DNA of 64,000 bases from Haberlea rhodopensis (GCA_907163345.1 CAJQUN010000003.1:12132821-12196820); one strand, 5' to 3'; shown: positions 9,559-20,656, numbered from the stretch's first letter. Notes: a model not told the origin generated them from the letters alone. Program-made: numbers and translations.

Positions 9559-10839
9559 TCAATTTGATGGCTCCTTCGGATTCTTTACAGAATCACTCGG
9601 GAGCGTACCTTGCGTCCTCCCAGATATCAATGTGGCCAACTGCCCTATCTGCACCTCCAAATTTTTGATTGATGCATCTTGATTCTGCATCCTCACTTCT
9701 GTTGATGAAATCAGCTTCGCCATAAGTTCCTCTAAACTCGGCTTTTGTGTGAACCCGGCCTGCGGTTGAGGGTTCAACACATTTTCTTGATTCGACCACC
9801 TTAAGTTCGGGTGGTTCCTCCATGGTTGGTTGTAGTTTGGGTAGGAATTATGGGGTGGCCTGTTACCTACAAAATTAACAGCTTCAACGGATTGGTTAAA
9901 TTGATTACCTGCCTGGCACTCTATGCTAGGATGACCGCCTCCACACAGCTCACAGAAAATAGTTTGGGCCTGCATTGCTGCTGCTCCCATGCTGTCTATC
10001 TTCCGGTTCATGGCTTCTAATTGAGCCGAAAGAGCAGTGATTTCGTCCACTTGATGGACTCCCATTGGTTTCTGTGGTGTGCTCCTCTCAGATTGCCACT
10101 GGTAGCTGTTGCACGCCATTTCCTCCAACAAGCTATATGCTTCTTCCGGCGTCTTTCTCATTATGGATCCCCCAGATGCTGCATCAATCATTGAACGGTT
10201 AGCAGAAAATAAACCGTTATAGAACGTTTGTACCTGTAGCCATATGGGTAGACCATGGTGTGGGCATCTCCTCAACAACTCCTTAAACCGATCCCATGCT
10301 TCGTATAAAGTTTCGGGGTCAAATTGCCCAAAAGTCGTGATATCATTCCGCATCTTCGCCGTCTTGGAAGGGGGAAAGTACTTTGATAAAAACGTCTTTG
10401 TCATCCCCTCCCATGTTGTTATTGAACCTGCAGGAAGTGAATTTAACCATGCTTTAGCCTTATCTCGTAATGAAAAAGGAAAGAGCCTTAACCTGATGGC
10501 ATCGTCAGAGACGCCATTGTGTTTGAGCGTGTCACAAATCTCCAAAAAGTTGGAGATGTGATTATTCGGGTCATCAGTCGCTGCTCCCCCAAACATCACC
10601 GAGTGCTGAATCATTTGTATGATTGCCGGCTTGATCTCAAAATTGTTTGCTTGAATCGTCGGCCTCGTAATACTAGACAACGATCCCTGAAATGCCGGCT
10701 GCGCAAAGTCCATCATCGATCTAGGGTGCTGTGCTTCATTATTCTCAGCCATTTCTCGAGCTTCTCGTAATCTTCTTAGTAACGTTCTCTCTATCTCTGG
10801 ATCAAACGGCTCGAGAAAGGGTTCCTCTCTTCTATGCAT
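9559..10839 (-). CDS. Gag of the Athila-like element
   Basis: Intact 426-residue frame. Residues ~95-200 carry the retrotransposon Gag core (ISNFLEICDT, LFPFSLRDKAKAWL, FLSKYFP), typical of Ty3-Gypsy Gag and found in Athila-type elements. A zinc-knuckle-like cluster follows near residues 292-304 (CELCGGGHPSIEC, spacing CX2CX3HX4C, one residue shorter than the usual CX2CX4HX4C). The C-terminal part is Asn/Gln-rich with a short coiled-coil-like stretch. Gag forms the virus-like particle that packages element RNA. It ends in its own stop and is not fused to a protease, consistent with a deletion of the whole pol region. Confidence 0.9.
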   Translation of the reverse strand: MHRREEPFLEPFDPEIERTLLRRLREAREMAENNEAQHPRSMMDFAQPAFQGSLSSITRPTIQANNFEIKPAIIQMIQHSVMFGGAATDDPNNHISNFLEICDTLKHNGVSDDAIRLRLFPFSLRDKAKAWLNSLPAGSITTWEGMTKTFLSKYFPPSKTAKMRNDITTFGQFDPETLYEAWDRFKELLRRCPHHGLPIWLQVQTFYNGLFSANRSMIDAASGGSIMRKTPEEAYSLLEEMACNSYQWQSERSTPQKPMGVHQVDEITALSAQLEAMNRKIDSMGAAAMQAQTIFCELCGGGHPSIECQAGNQFNQSVEAVNFVGNRPPHNSYPNYNQPWRNHPNLRWSNQENVLNPQPQAGFTQKPSLEELMAKLISSTEVRMQNQDASIKNLEVQIGQLATLISGRTQGTLPSDSVKNPKEPSN

Positions 10840-11019
10840 GCACTAAAGAACTGATTCATGTACAAAGTAGACAAAGGAGACAACAAAAATGCACAAAGAT
10901 TATTAACAAAGATTGACAAAAGAAAACAAAAAAAAAAAAAAAAAAAAACAAAAACGCAATAATAAAAGAAATTGGCTAAATTACAATTAACTAATCTCGT
11001 ATGATATTATACAGATTAG

Positions 11020-11037
11020 TCCCCGGCAACGGCGCCA
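11020..11037 (-). promoter_or_regulatory. Primer binding site, tRNA-Asp type
   Basis: The minus strand reads tggcgccgttgccgggga, six bases inside the 5' LTR. This complements the 3' end of plant tRNA-Asp, the primer typical of Athila-lineage elements (from memory). It fixes the orientation of the nested element. Confidence 0.9.
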
Positions 11038-11043
11038 AAAACT

Positions 11044-12606
11044 TGACCGCTTTTATTTTTAAACAATTATTTTTCAGTGTATGGGTTGAAGCGATTCTAC
11101 CGCAAGTGCACGGTGTCAAGTTTTAGTATAGTGAAAATTAAATAAAGGTTGTCGAATCCACAGGGACTAACGTATAAGTACCAAATAAGATCAATCAAAT
11201 TATATTTAGCCTACGATTAAAGGAGTTTGATAAACTAACACTAAATTAAACTAGAGAACAAAATTAAACGAGAAACAATGACAAGAATGGTTCCGGAAAT
11301 GCAAAGGTAAGTGACTCGAGAAAATTACCAAGTTCGTCGTTCAATTATGTTATCTCTAATGATTCAATGGAATTCTCACTTTATTAACCAATTGATTTTA
11401 AAGGTGAAAGGTTTTTATGATTATTCGATACACTCTCTCGAGCTGTAACGAAACTAACAATAAATTAGAACAAGTCACTCTCGTGCACCTATTTACTAAT
11501 TCAAAGTTGCTTAAATTATCAAAACCTATTAACTCTAAATCTTTCGATTTCAAGTTCTCACGTATGCGATATCATCTCTCGATCTCAATCGTAACATACA
11601 TCATAAATTAATGGAGCGTGTCACAGCGTTATCTCTCGATCTCGGCTGTAACCCTCAAATTCAATCAAAGCTAGCTAGACTCTGATCTACACATGCAATT
11701 AATTTAGGAACAATAAATATCAATGCGCGCAAATATCAATGAATCAATAATATCAAACACAACGAACTAAAACTTCAATAATATAAACCATTTTAATTCA
11801 AATCAATAACAGATGAGTTTTCTTGTCTCTCGACCTTAAAAACAACAAATGAAAATTGAAAATCAAATAAATTAAGTTTAGAAATACGATAAACGATGGA
11901 TGAATCCGTGCGTTGCACCGTGATTTCTTCTCTTGTTCCTTCCTTGCACTCCGGAACGGATAGGCTCGACTTTGGACGAAGAACGGAGATTGGATCTCCT
12001 TCTTCCGGCGTTAGGCGGCGGCTAGGGTGGCTGTTCTTGACCTAAAAAGTCTGATATTTACTCTCCAAAATCGTCGTCAATTCTGTGGAAGAGAGTCCCC
12101 TTAAAAAGCCCTCCAAAAATCTCGATAAAATAGGAAAATAAAATCTTCAGATCTCGCGTCTCGATCGATCGAGAATTTCACCGATCGATCGGTGCACTGT
12201 TCACGCCAGCTTTTGGAACTTACTGCCTCGCTCGATCGATCGGGAATTTCCACCGATCGATCGAGATTTCTCAAAAATTGTTGCTGAAGCTACTGCCTCG
12301 CTCGATCGATCGGGAATTTTCACCGATCGATCGGGCCTTCGAAAATTCTGAGTCTTGCTACTGGCTGGCTCGATCGATCGAGAATAAATCTCGATCGATC
12401 GAGATCTGAAAAATCCACCTTCTTAATTTTCTTGTCTTTTACGCCTCGATTTCGCCCGTTATCTTCTCATTAGCTCATTTCTTCCACTTCTGATCAAATT
12501 TCCTGAAACACATGAATAAACACCAAAAAGCATAATATCATCCAGGAAAAAGTACAGAAAATGGGAAGAAATCACAGTTAAAATCACTCAAAATCTACGC
12601 CTATCA
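11044..12606 (-). repeat. 5' LTR of the Athila-like element
   Basis: Near-identical to 4612-6173; differences seen are two one-base indels, one A/G change in a cgatcgatc(a/g)g motif and one short change near the inner end (caggaaagt versus caggaaaaagt). This LTR should hold the promoter, on the minus strand. Confidence 0.95.
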
Positions 12607-14028
12607 TTGCTGAATCCAGAGCAGTTGAGCACAGCAGCTTCCAGCAGCAAGGTACTCTGCCTCTGCAGTGGAAGTTGCAATGGATGTCTGTTTCTTGCAA
12701 CCCCATGATATCAATCGATCACCAAGGAATTGACAATACCCACTGGTGCTTTTCCTGTCAATTTTGCATCCAGCATAGTCAGCATCTGAGTATCCAATAA
12801 GATTGAAGGTTGAGTCTCTTGGATACCATAGACCGACATTCTCAGTGCATTTCAAATATTTTAGGATCCTTTTAACAGCAGTGAAGTGCGACTGCTTGGG
12901 ATTTGCTTGAAACCGGGCGCACATACATACTGCAAACATAATATCTGGTCGGCTGGCTGTCAAATATAGTAAAGATCCAATTATGCCTCGATACATTGTA
13001 ACTTCGACTGGTATTCCTGAATTATCCAAGTCGAGTTTGGCAGATGAGCTCATTGGTGTAGCAGCAGCTGAGCTGGTACTCATTCCATATTTCTTCAGTA
13101 GCTCTTTAGTGTATTTCGACTGATTTATCAGGATTCCTTCACTAGATTGCTTGACTTGCAATCCTAAGAAAAATGATAGTTCTCCCATCATGCTCATCTC
13201 AAATTGGTCCTGCATAATTTTAGAGAATCTTTCGCACAATTTTGAGTTAGTACTTCCGAAGATAATATCATCAACATAAATTTGAACTAGCAGAGTATGA
13301 TCTCCCTTTGTAAATTTAAAAAGGGTCTTGTCCACCGTGCCAATAATAAAATTGTGCTCTGTCAAATATTTTGATAAAGTTTCATACCAGGCACGGGGAG
13401 CTTGCTTTAGACCATACAAAGCTTTATTGAGACGGAAAACATGAGATGGCTGCTGATGGTTTTCAAATCCAGGAGGTTGTTCAACATAAACTTCTTCCTG
13501 GAGTTTGCCGTTAAGAAATGCACTCTTAACATCCATCTGATAGACTTTAAAGTCTTTAAACGCAGCAAATGCAAGAAATATGCGAATTGCTTCTAGTCGA
13601 GCTACAGGGGCAAAGGTTTCATCGAAATCAATGCCTTCTTCCTGTCTGTAGCCCTGTGCAACTAATCTTGCCTTGTTTCTGATTACTGTACCGTTTTCGT
13701 CTAATTTATTTCTAAACACCCATTTGGTGCCAAATACAGTGTGATGCTGTGGTCGTGGTACTAGATACCATACTTTGTTTCGCTCAAACTGATTTAGTTC
13801 TTCCTGCATTGCTTCTACCCAACTTGGGTCTAATATAGCTTCATCAATCTTCTTAGGTTCTATATGAGATATGAATGCAGCATGAAGAAATTCATTAATC
13901 ATTTGTCCTCTGGTGCGTAGAGGAGCAAGAGGGTTACCGATGACCTGCTCAGGTGGATGATCCTTCTTCCACCGGAGCGAAGGTCCAAGAGGGTTGAGTT
14001 CTTCAGTTGACTGGATGTGAGTAGGCAA
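12607..14028 (-). pseudogene. Copia pol: reverse transcriptase and first part of RNase H
   Basis: The frame contains the Copia RT core (YQMDVKSAFLNG, ALYGLKQAPRAWY, YVDDIIFGST) and the start of RNase H (SDADYAGC, RKSTSGYC, STAEAEYLA). It stops only because the nested LTR begins at 12606; the rest of RNase H is at 4337-4611. Upstream the same frame stays open for 31 codons to an in-frame TAA at 14122-14124 and then continues as the integrase frame, so one premature stop separates RT from integrase. Copia pol is normally one polyprotein; this copy cannot make it. Confidence 0.93.
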
Positions 14029-14121
14029 ATCAGAGGTTCTGATTGACTCATCTTTCTCATTAGTTCCTTCTACTGCAGCAGGGGTAGATGCAACTGTTTC
14101 ATTTGTAGCTGGATGCAGTGC

Positions 14122-15582
14122 TTATTGGCCAGCAGACTCCTCTGCTTGAGCTTCAGGAACTTCTGGTTCTAAGGAGCAGTCAGTCCTGCTTCTGTAATCA
14201 ATCTCATCATCAACATTTTCGTCAATGTAAGTGCTTTCCAGTCGATTACTCAAGTTGTTGATTTGTATATCAGATAGTATACAATCAGTAGGTTCATCAA
14301 ATTTTACATGCACTGATTCTTCTACATTAAGAGTTCTATTATTAAATACTCTGAATGCCTTACTAACTGTAGAATAGCCAAGGAATATTCCAGCATCAGA
14401 TTTGGCATCAAAAGCGGTGAGATGAGTCTTTCCATTGTTGTGAATAAAACATTTGTAACCAAACACATGGAAATAGGAAATATTTGGCTTACTGCCATTC
14501 CAGATCTCATAAGGGGTTTTATTTGCTCGCTTATTAATCATTGATCTGTTCTGTGTATAACATGCTGTGTTGACAGCTTCTGCCCAAAATCTCTGCGATA
14601 TTTCTGATTCCGCGAGCATAGTTCGCGCAGCTTCTTTCAAAGTGCGGTTCCTACGCTCAGCAACTCCGTTTTGTTGAGGAGTTCTAGTTGCAGAGTATTC
14701 GTGTTTAATACCAAGGTCATCTAGATATGATTCGAGTGATTGATTGGTGAACTCAGTACCTTTATCACTGTGAATTCTATCTATCCCACACGATTTCTCA
14801 TTTTGGAGTCTTTTCAGTAATTTGATCAGCTTTGGAGTAGCCTGATCTTTGCCACTTAGGAACAAGACCCACGTGAAACGAGTGTAATCGTATATTACCA
14901 CTAGGGTATACTTCATTCCCCCTAGACTTGTTACTGGTATTGGACCAAACAGATCCATATGCAGCAACTCTAGGCACCGAGAAGAAGATTTACTCCCTTT
15001 GTTCTTAAAGGAGGATCTGATTTGCTTACCAAGTTGGCATGCTGCACAGATCTTGTCTTTTGAGAACTCAATTTGGGGCAGTCCAATAACTAGATCAAGT
15101 TTACGCAGACTGGCAATAGTTTTAAAATTTAAGTGACTCAACCGTTTGTGCCAAAGCCAATTTTTGGAAGAATTCAGGGCAGCTAAGCAAGTAGAAGAGG
15201 TAGGCTGATTAAGATTCCAATCAATTTTATATGTGTTATCATGCCTTCTACCTACAAGTAATATACTGCCATCAAGAGATTTAATTGTGCATGAGTGCTG
15301 ATTGAATTCTACGGAATGACCATTGTCGCACAGTTGACTTATGCTAATCAAGTTATAGCATAGATTTTCAACTAAAAGAATATCTTTAATGATGATGTTA
15401 CCGTAGATAATCTTACCCTTACCCACGGTTCTACCTTTCGCGTTATCTCCAAAAGTTATTCTGGGTCCGGTGGAGTCCACCAGTTCAGACAATAAGTTCG
15501 CATTCCCTGTCATATGTCTAGAGCACCCGCTGTCCGGGAACCATTCTGAGCTCCGAACTGGATGCATTCTAATTTCCTGCAA
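14122..15582 (-). pseudogene. Copia pol: protease remnant, GAG-pre-integrase and integrase
   Basis: Opens with the protease motif WFPDSGCSRHMTG, then the GAG-pre-integrase region (WHKRLSHLNF, CAACQLGK) and the integrase core with catalytic D, D and E in MDLFGP, HSDKGTEF and QNGVAERRNRT. The integrase C-terminus follows (GYKCFIHN, GIFLGYS). It ends at TAA 14122-14124, beyond which the same frame leads into RT. The N-terminal part of the protease domain is in the broken stretch upstream. Confidence 0.92.
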
Positions 15583-15612
15583 TTAAAACGATAGAATGAT
15601 TGGTACCCAATC

Positions 15613-16269
15613 CTACTTGGGTCCAGGTAGGATTAGTCCTTTCGGAACCCACACTTGTATGACCCTGAATGACTTAGGTCGGTGTGTGTTCTGAAATGTG
15701 TGTGCATTTAAGAATATTGGTGATAATTTTGACTGTGAAGTGTGATAATCTGTGTATGCATGTGCTTTTGGTTTGTAGTTCCTGTTATTTAGCATATACC
15801 TCTTCTGGACAGGTTTACAGTTGTAGTACCAGTTGGGTCTAACCTCTCTAGCTGCTCGACCAGTGGGTTTAAGTTCATTTCTGAACTTTTGCCTCGGTTT
15901 AGCCTCTTTGAGTGGTTCTACATAACCGATACCTCTGTGCTGTGCCTGTTCCTTGATGAGTGTTGCTTTAACATGTTCTTTAACCAGTTCATAAGGGTCA
16001 TATACTGTGCTAGATCTTACAAAGTTCATTGATTGAACCTTGCTTTTTGTTAGACACAGTTGAGGTTCATTACCAGATGAACTGCTGTCATTGCTATTAT
16101 AGCCTATGCCTGTTAAATCACCAGCAAGCCTTATAGACTCAAGCATTTCATCCTTTCTGGTAGTCGACGCATTCCAAGTGCTAACCAGTTTGCTAAGTTT
16201 CTGGTAAGCATTCTTGGCTTCATCTCTTTCCTTCACTAGGAGACTGGCTGTTTCCCTTAGGCAGTTCAA
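15613..16269 (-). pseudogene. Copia gag-protease linker region, frame-shifted
   Basis: A 218-residue frame between the nucleocapsid-like region and the protease. Polar and Lys/Ser-rich, coiled-coil-like at the start, ending in QVWVPKG, a word typical of the region before the SIRE-type protease. It overlaps the end of the 16266-16850 frame by four bases in another frame, so a frameshift near 16270-16300 broke one long reading frame. A stop separates it from the protease 31 bases downstream. Confidence 0.75.
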
Positions 16270-16850
16270 CTCCCTTGATTGTTCACAATCAAGCTTGTTT
16301 TATGCGTTTCAGTTTGGGTTGAGTTCTCACTCTTATAGCTTTCAAAAGATTCATATAGCGTCCGATACTCATTGATCATGTCCTGCAATGCATTGGTAAG
16401 TTCACTATGTGTAAATTCAGATAGATTAGATTCATGTACCTCATTTTCATTATTTGCCATTAAGCAGTGGACTTCCTCGTCTTCACTCTCGCTGGATGAG
16501 CTAGTTAACTCTTCTGATTCTGATTCAGAATCAGCCCATTTGCTCTTACTTTCTTCTGCCATCAAAACCTTTTGATCTCTGTCCTTTTTGGATGATCTTC
16601 TGGTTTCTTTGGATTTTCTGTAATCCTTGGATCCTCTTTTGTGATCATCCTTTTTGGGTTTAGGACAGTCCGCAATGAAGTGCCCTGGTTTGAGGCAGTT
16701 GAAGCATACTCGCTCTTCTTCTTCTGAATTTCCTTTGGAATTCTGCCTCCGAGGATATGATTGATAAGGTCTCTGATTCTTCTTCATGAATTTCCCAAAT
16801 TTCTTCACAAACATTGCCATAGCATCATTACACATCTTTTCTGGAGTCAT
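16266..16850 (-). pseudogene. Copia gag, nucleocapsid part with zinc knuckle
   Basis: Contains one CCHC zinc knuckle, CFNCLKPGHFIADC (CX2CX4HX4C), the RNA-binding signature of Gag nucleocapsid, followed by a Lys/Arg-rich stretch and an acidic Ser/Glu-rich stretch. Upstream the frame stays readable to a TAA at 16899-16901; beyond that a frameshift near 16935 links it to the capsid part at 16934-17602. Confidence 0.88.
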
Positions 16851-16933
16851 TTCTGTAGGAGTAGGCAGAGACTCCGATGCAGTGAGAGCTTTGGTTGGTT
16901 AACTGGTATTTGGTTCATCTTCAACCCGAATGC

Positions 16934-17602
16934 CTATTCGAATTCATAGGCTTTTAAATCAGCAAACAGATCATGTAGATCTATCTTGTTGATGTCCTTC
17001 GATTCTCTCATAGCAATGGTCTTGACATCCCATTCTCTTGGTAGACCTCTCATTACTTTGAGAGTGACTTCTCTGTTGGGTAACTCCTTACCCAGACTGC
17101 TTAGTTCATTAATTATTCCAGTCACTCTTTCATCGTACTCGTTGAGAGTTTCTCCATTTATCATTTTGATATGCTCAAACTTCTGTAAAGCCACAGTAAG
17201 CTTGTTTTCTTTGGTTTGATCATTTCCTTCACAGAGTTGAGCAATCTTCTCCCAGATTTCTTTGGCGGTAGGGCACATTTTTATTTTGTTGAACATATTT
17301 TTGTCCAAAGTTTTGAACAGAATGTCCTTAGCAACGTTGTCTAGATTTGCTTTTTTCTTGTCTTCATTTGACCATTGAGATCTTTCCTTTTCTACCATTT
17401 GTGGATCACCACTTGTGATAGAAGCAGCTGTATTGATTTTCATGATCTTCAAAGGTCCTTCAGTGATTACATACCACATATCATCATCTTGAGCACTTAG
17501 ATGTGCTTGCATACGGATTCTCCAGTCATCATATTCGTCTTTCTTGAACATTGGAATCTTGCTGAATGAGGCCATCAGTTTTTGGTAAATGGTATTTCTC
17601 AA
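16934..17602 (-). pseudogene. Copia gag, capsid part
   Basis: A 222-residue frame starting close to the primer site. Features DDWRIRMQAHL, NKIKMCPTAKEIWEKI, LCEGNDQTKENKL and LKVMRGLPREWDVK are those of the UBN2/Copia-type Gag family, in the form I associate with SIRE-like elements. The frame is cut at its C-terminal end (YEFE then stop), where a frameshift separates it from the zinc-knuckle part. Without the frameshift, gag would run to about 16.2 kb. Confidence 0.9.
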
Positions 17603-17618
17603 GATTGAGAAGACCTAA

Positions 17619-17630
17619 GCTCTGATACCA
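17619..17630 (-). promoter_or_regulatory. Primer binding site, initiator tRNA-Met
   Basis: The minus strand reads tggtatcagagc, the classic plant retrotransposon PBS, two bases inside the 5' LTR (which starts at 17633). Confidence 0.93.
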
Positions 17631-18587
17631 CTTGTTAGGATCGGGGTAGTGTTTAGAAGGGGGGGGGGGGTTGAATAAACACTAGATACAATTTCGATTT
17701 CTTTTCTGGTTAACTGTAAACTGTTAAGTATTACAGTTGCTTCTCAATATCAGGTAAGTCAGTAGACACTTATTATAGTGCGGAAGACGTCTACAGAACT
17801 TGTGAGGAATAAAACTGAAGTAATAAAGCAGTACACAAATAACACGAGAGTTGTTTCTGGAATTTCGAAGCACAACGCTTCTACGTCTCCCCTTCTTCCT
17901 TTGCAGGAAGGATTCACTAGAAGACTTGGTTTACACTTTACAGTATACAACCTTCTTAGGCACTAACACACTTGGCCTAAACTCCTAGCAATCACACTCT
18001 TCTTAACTTTTGGTTACAATGGATTCTATAACACTCTTTACAGAATAAACTTTCTAGCTTTGAGAGTTTTTGAGCAGCAGACTTCAATTGAAGATAATCT
18101 ATCACAGATTCAGTTCTGTTGTTTGTCTGCTCTTTGCTGAACGTTTGGAATATCAGTAGTATGACTTTCTTGTTTGCTTTGAAGTATATCTCTTAGTTGA
18201 AAATCACTCAGCACCTCTTCATTCTCTGCTTGGACGTATTTATAGGTTTGGTTGTCCAACGGTAGCTTTTCTGTATATGGAAGAGATTAGCTTTCCAAAA
18301 CATATTGTCTTCTTTCCTATTTTGTCTAAGCAACGGCTCTTTTCACTCTGACGGTAATGGTGGCGGAGATATAGCAGGGTGCGCCGCTCTGTTGTACCTT
18401 TGTCAGAGAATGTTGTACTGATTTTGTTTCGTTGCTTAGTGCTCTTACTGGAAGTATAGACTTCTGCTGGTTTTCTGTGTTCAACTGGTCGTTCATCCTT
18501 TTATGACCAGTTGATGTCTTTGTTCAGTGGGACTATCCGGTTGATAGTTTTTCAGTAGTTGTCTGTCCAGTTTGTGGCTATCCAGTT

Positions 18588-18808
18588 GATGTCTATCCAG
18601 TTGGTAGCTATCCAGTTTATGTCTTGTCCAGTTGGTAGCTATCCAGTTGATGTCTATCCAGTTGGTAGCCATCCAGTTTATGTCTTGTCCAGTTGGTAGC
18701 TATCAAGTTGATGTCTATCCAGTTGGTAGCCATCCAGTTTATGTCTTGTCCAGTTGGTAGCTATCCAGTTGATGTCTATCCAGTTGGTAGCCATCCAGTT
18801 TATGTCTT
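18588..18808. repeat. 61-bp minisatellite in the Copia LTR
   Basis: Units start at 18588, 18649, 18710 and 18771, exactly 61 bp apart, each gatgtctatccagttggta followed by variants of ccatccagtttatgtcttg. The left LTR shows three such units at the same place, so copy number changed after or during insertion. Confidence 0.92.
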
Positions 18809-18834
18809 CACCCGGTAGGAGTCTTTATCCAGTT

Positions 18835-18950
18835 GGTCTTTGTTATCCGGTAGGACTTCATCCAGTTGATCTTTGTTATCCGGTAAGACTTCATCCAGTT
18901 GGTTTTTGTTATCCGGTAGGACTTCATCCAGTTGGTTTTTAATATCCGGT
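18835..18950. repeat. 33-bp minisatellite in the Copia LTR
   Basis: Units begin at 18835, 18868, 18901 and 18934 (33-bp steps), based on ggtctttgttatccggtag. Being a multiple of three it yields an artificial open frame with a repeated DNKDQLDEVLP word on the minus strand; this is not a gene. Confidence 0.9.
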
Positions 18951-18987
18951 TTGTAATCACCAAAACTTAGAAATCGTTTTCCCAACA

Positions 18988-19588
18988 ATATGATTGTTGG
19001 AAAGTCAGAGAAAGTACAAGGAGAATCAGAGTTTGTACAAATACTTTCAAATAGACATTAATCAACGATGTAAAATGTATATATTGATAAACGCTTTAAG
19101 ATTCAAAAGAGAGAGGACGATCTAATAATTCCCAAAACTCAACATAGACACATCACAGAGAGATCGATCCATGGGAGTATCAAAGTCATATTGCTGACTG
19201 AGAGTACAACTACACCCCCAAAACACATTGCTCACATGTCTATATCAGATCACTTCTATGATCATTTGTGCCATAGTAACATACTCTTATCTTTGTAATG
19301 ATAAGCTTAATAGAATAGTATTTGTTGTAACTGTCAGGCCAGTGATCTTGACAGATTGAGAGCTAAGATGAGTTGAACTGATGTCAGACCCTGCTGAGGT
19401 GAGTCTGTACAAAGAGAGTCGTATATATATATAAAATTTCTAGTAGAATCATTCCATTTAGTTAAAGAAAGAGAGATGTAGAAAGATTACCCCACTTTTG
19501 AACTTCCTAACAAATCTTTGTGTATTTATTTTTCTTATCATACTTCTTGTTTATTTCAACTCTACTTTATTTAATCATTTTTAGAACA
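18988..19588. other. Flank of the Copia element, no gene seen
   Basis: AT-rich sequence with a short ta repeat near 19424. I see no conserved coding frame. Confidence 0.4.
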
Positions 19589-19754
19589 TGTTAGGTTGTG
19601 TGTCTTTCGCTTGGCTTTTTAAACCAAACTCGATCTAATCTCTCGGTTTAATTACTTCAAGAACCCGAGCTATTGCAGATCAACAACTATGCTCGTTGAA
19701 ATGTTGATTCATTATAAGTTACCCAAGCTAATGCCTCCTCCACCCATCCCAACA
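19589..19754 (+). repeat. Short TRIM/Copia-like LTR
   Basis: A 166-bp segment beginning TGTTAGGTTGTG and ending ATCCCAACA, followed after two or three bases by ttgtatcagagt, close to a tRNA-Met primer site. This LTR-PBS arrangement suggests a decayed terminal-repeat retrotransposon in miniature. No second LTR was found nearby. Confidence 0.45.
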
Positions 19755-19838
19755 AGTTGTATCAGAGTAGTAGGCTCGACTCATGTGTTCCCTAACATAC
19801 AACATCAGAACAGTAAACTCGACCACTTGTTCCCCAAC
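19755..19838 (+). repeat. Duplicated primer-site region beside the TRIM-like LTR
   Basis: Two imperfect ~42-bp units, each with a catcagag/tatcagag word, a taggctcgac/taaactcgac word and a final gttcc(c), lie in tandem and the second ends in ccccaaca. Confidence 0.4.
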
Positions 19839-20648
19839 AAAATGTATTCCAAAGATTAGGGTGGGAAATTTGTATGCCATATTTGGTTTAAGTTTAAGTA
19901 TTTCAAGGGTGTTTGTAGAAATGTCTAAAAATTATATAAAAAATGTGATATATAATTTTGTTTCTAAAGAAACATTTTAATTGTACATTTACCTCCTTAA
20001 TATATTGAATAATCAAGTTTTTAATAGTTTATAGGGTATTTTAATTTCTAAAAATAATTATTGTATTAGAATGTACTTTAATGTCGAGGTATATTTGGGG
20101 ATGAAGACAATTTCAATTAAAAACAAAATTTCTAATGAGAATTGTAAAGTTAACTGTTTTTTTTTTCTTTCTAAATCACCAAAGAAGGCGAAAAATATTA
20201 TTAACAAAAAATTAAGCAGAGAAAGATTGGACAAGACCTTCGGAAAAACGTACTAAGTCTTTAGAAAAGCATCATGTAATTAGAAAAGCATCATGTAATT
20301 CTCAAGAGGATGCAAGGCAAACCTAATATGTGAGCACTTATATATTTGATGGAATGTTAGGAAAATTATAAGTTCCAAAATTATGAGCCTTGGAAGTTAA
20401 TTAATCTATTACCACTAATGATGTGTGGACACTGACACAGTGATACATACACGACATGACAAGCACATAATGATAAAGATTTCCAAAATTTTTAGTATAT
20501 GACACGTCTGTATATTTTATATATACCATACATGTATTATATTACAAAATACTAAAATTCACCTTTTTAATTTCTAAAATCATGTAAAAGCAATAAAAAA
20601 TTTTTTTTACCAAATTCAAGAAGCATATAAATAAATGCATATCACTGA
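19839..20648. other. AT-rich intergenic DNA
   Basis: No gene, RNA gene or recognised element seen. A 17-bp local duplication (agaaaagcatcatgtaa) lies at 20263-20296. Confidence 0.4.
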
Positions 20649-20656
20649 AATTATCA

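Larger units (their letters stand above)
4612..12606 (-). mobile_element. Young non-autonomous Athila-like Ty3-Gypsy element (gag + ORF2, no pol)
   Basis: LTRs of 1562 and 1563 bp in direct orientation, TG...CA ends, a 5-bp target duplication, a tRNA-Asp-type primer site beside the right LTR and a polypurine tract beside the left one. Minus-strand order is LTR, PBS, Gag (10839-9559), an 820-bp non-coding gap, a second protein (8737-7508), a 1.3-kb tail and LTR. There is no protease, RT, RNase H or integrase anywhere in the ~4.9-kb interior. I saw only four small differences between the LTRs (near 5141, 5356, 5759 and 6119), so insertion was very recent. It must borrow polymerase and integrase from an autonomous Athila-like relative (inference). 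Confidence 0.92.
1..18987 (-). mobile_element. SIRE/Maximus-like Ty1-Copia retrotransposon (3' LTR truncated by window edge)
   Basis: Read on the minus strand the order is 5' LTR (17633-18987), tRNA-Met primer site, gag, protease-integrase, RT, RNase H, a long env-like frame, polypurine tract and 3' LTR (1-340, continuing outside the window). Integrase before RT identifies Copia; the extra large frame after RNase H and the gag type point to the SIRE/Maximus lineage (inference). The element is dead: gag and pol carry frameshifts and stops, and RNase H is split by the element at 4612-12606. The target duplication cannot be checked because the left end lies outside the window; the right flank begins atatg. 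Confidence 0.93.
17633..18987 (-). repeat. 5' LTR of the Copia element
   Basis: A 1355-bp LTR with TGTTAGG and CCAACA ends. Near the inner end there is a run of about 12 G (17658-17670). The outer third holds two minisatellites. The minus-strand promoter driving the element should lie in this LTR; I could not fix a TATA box with confidence. Confidence 0.9.
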
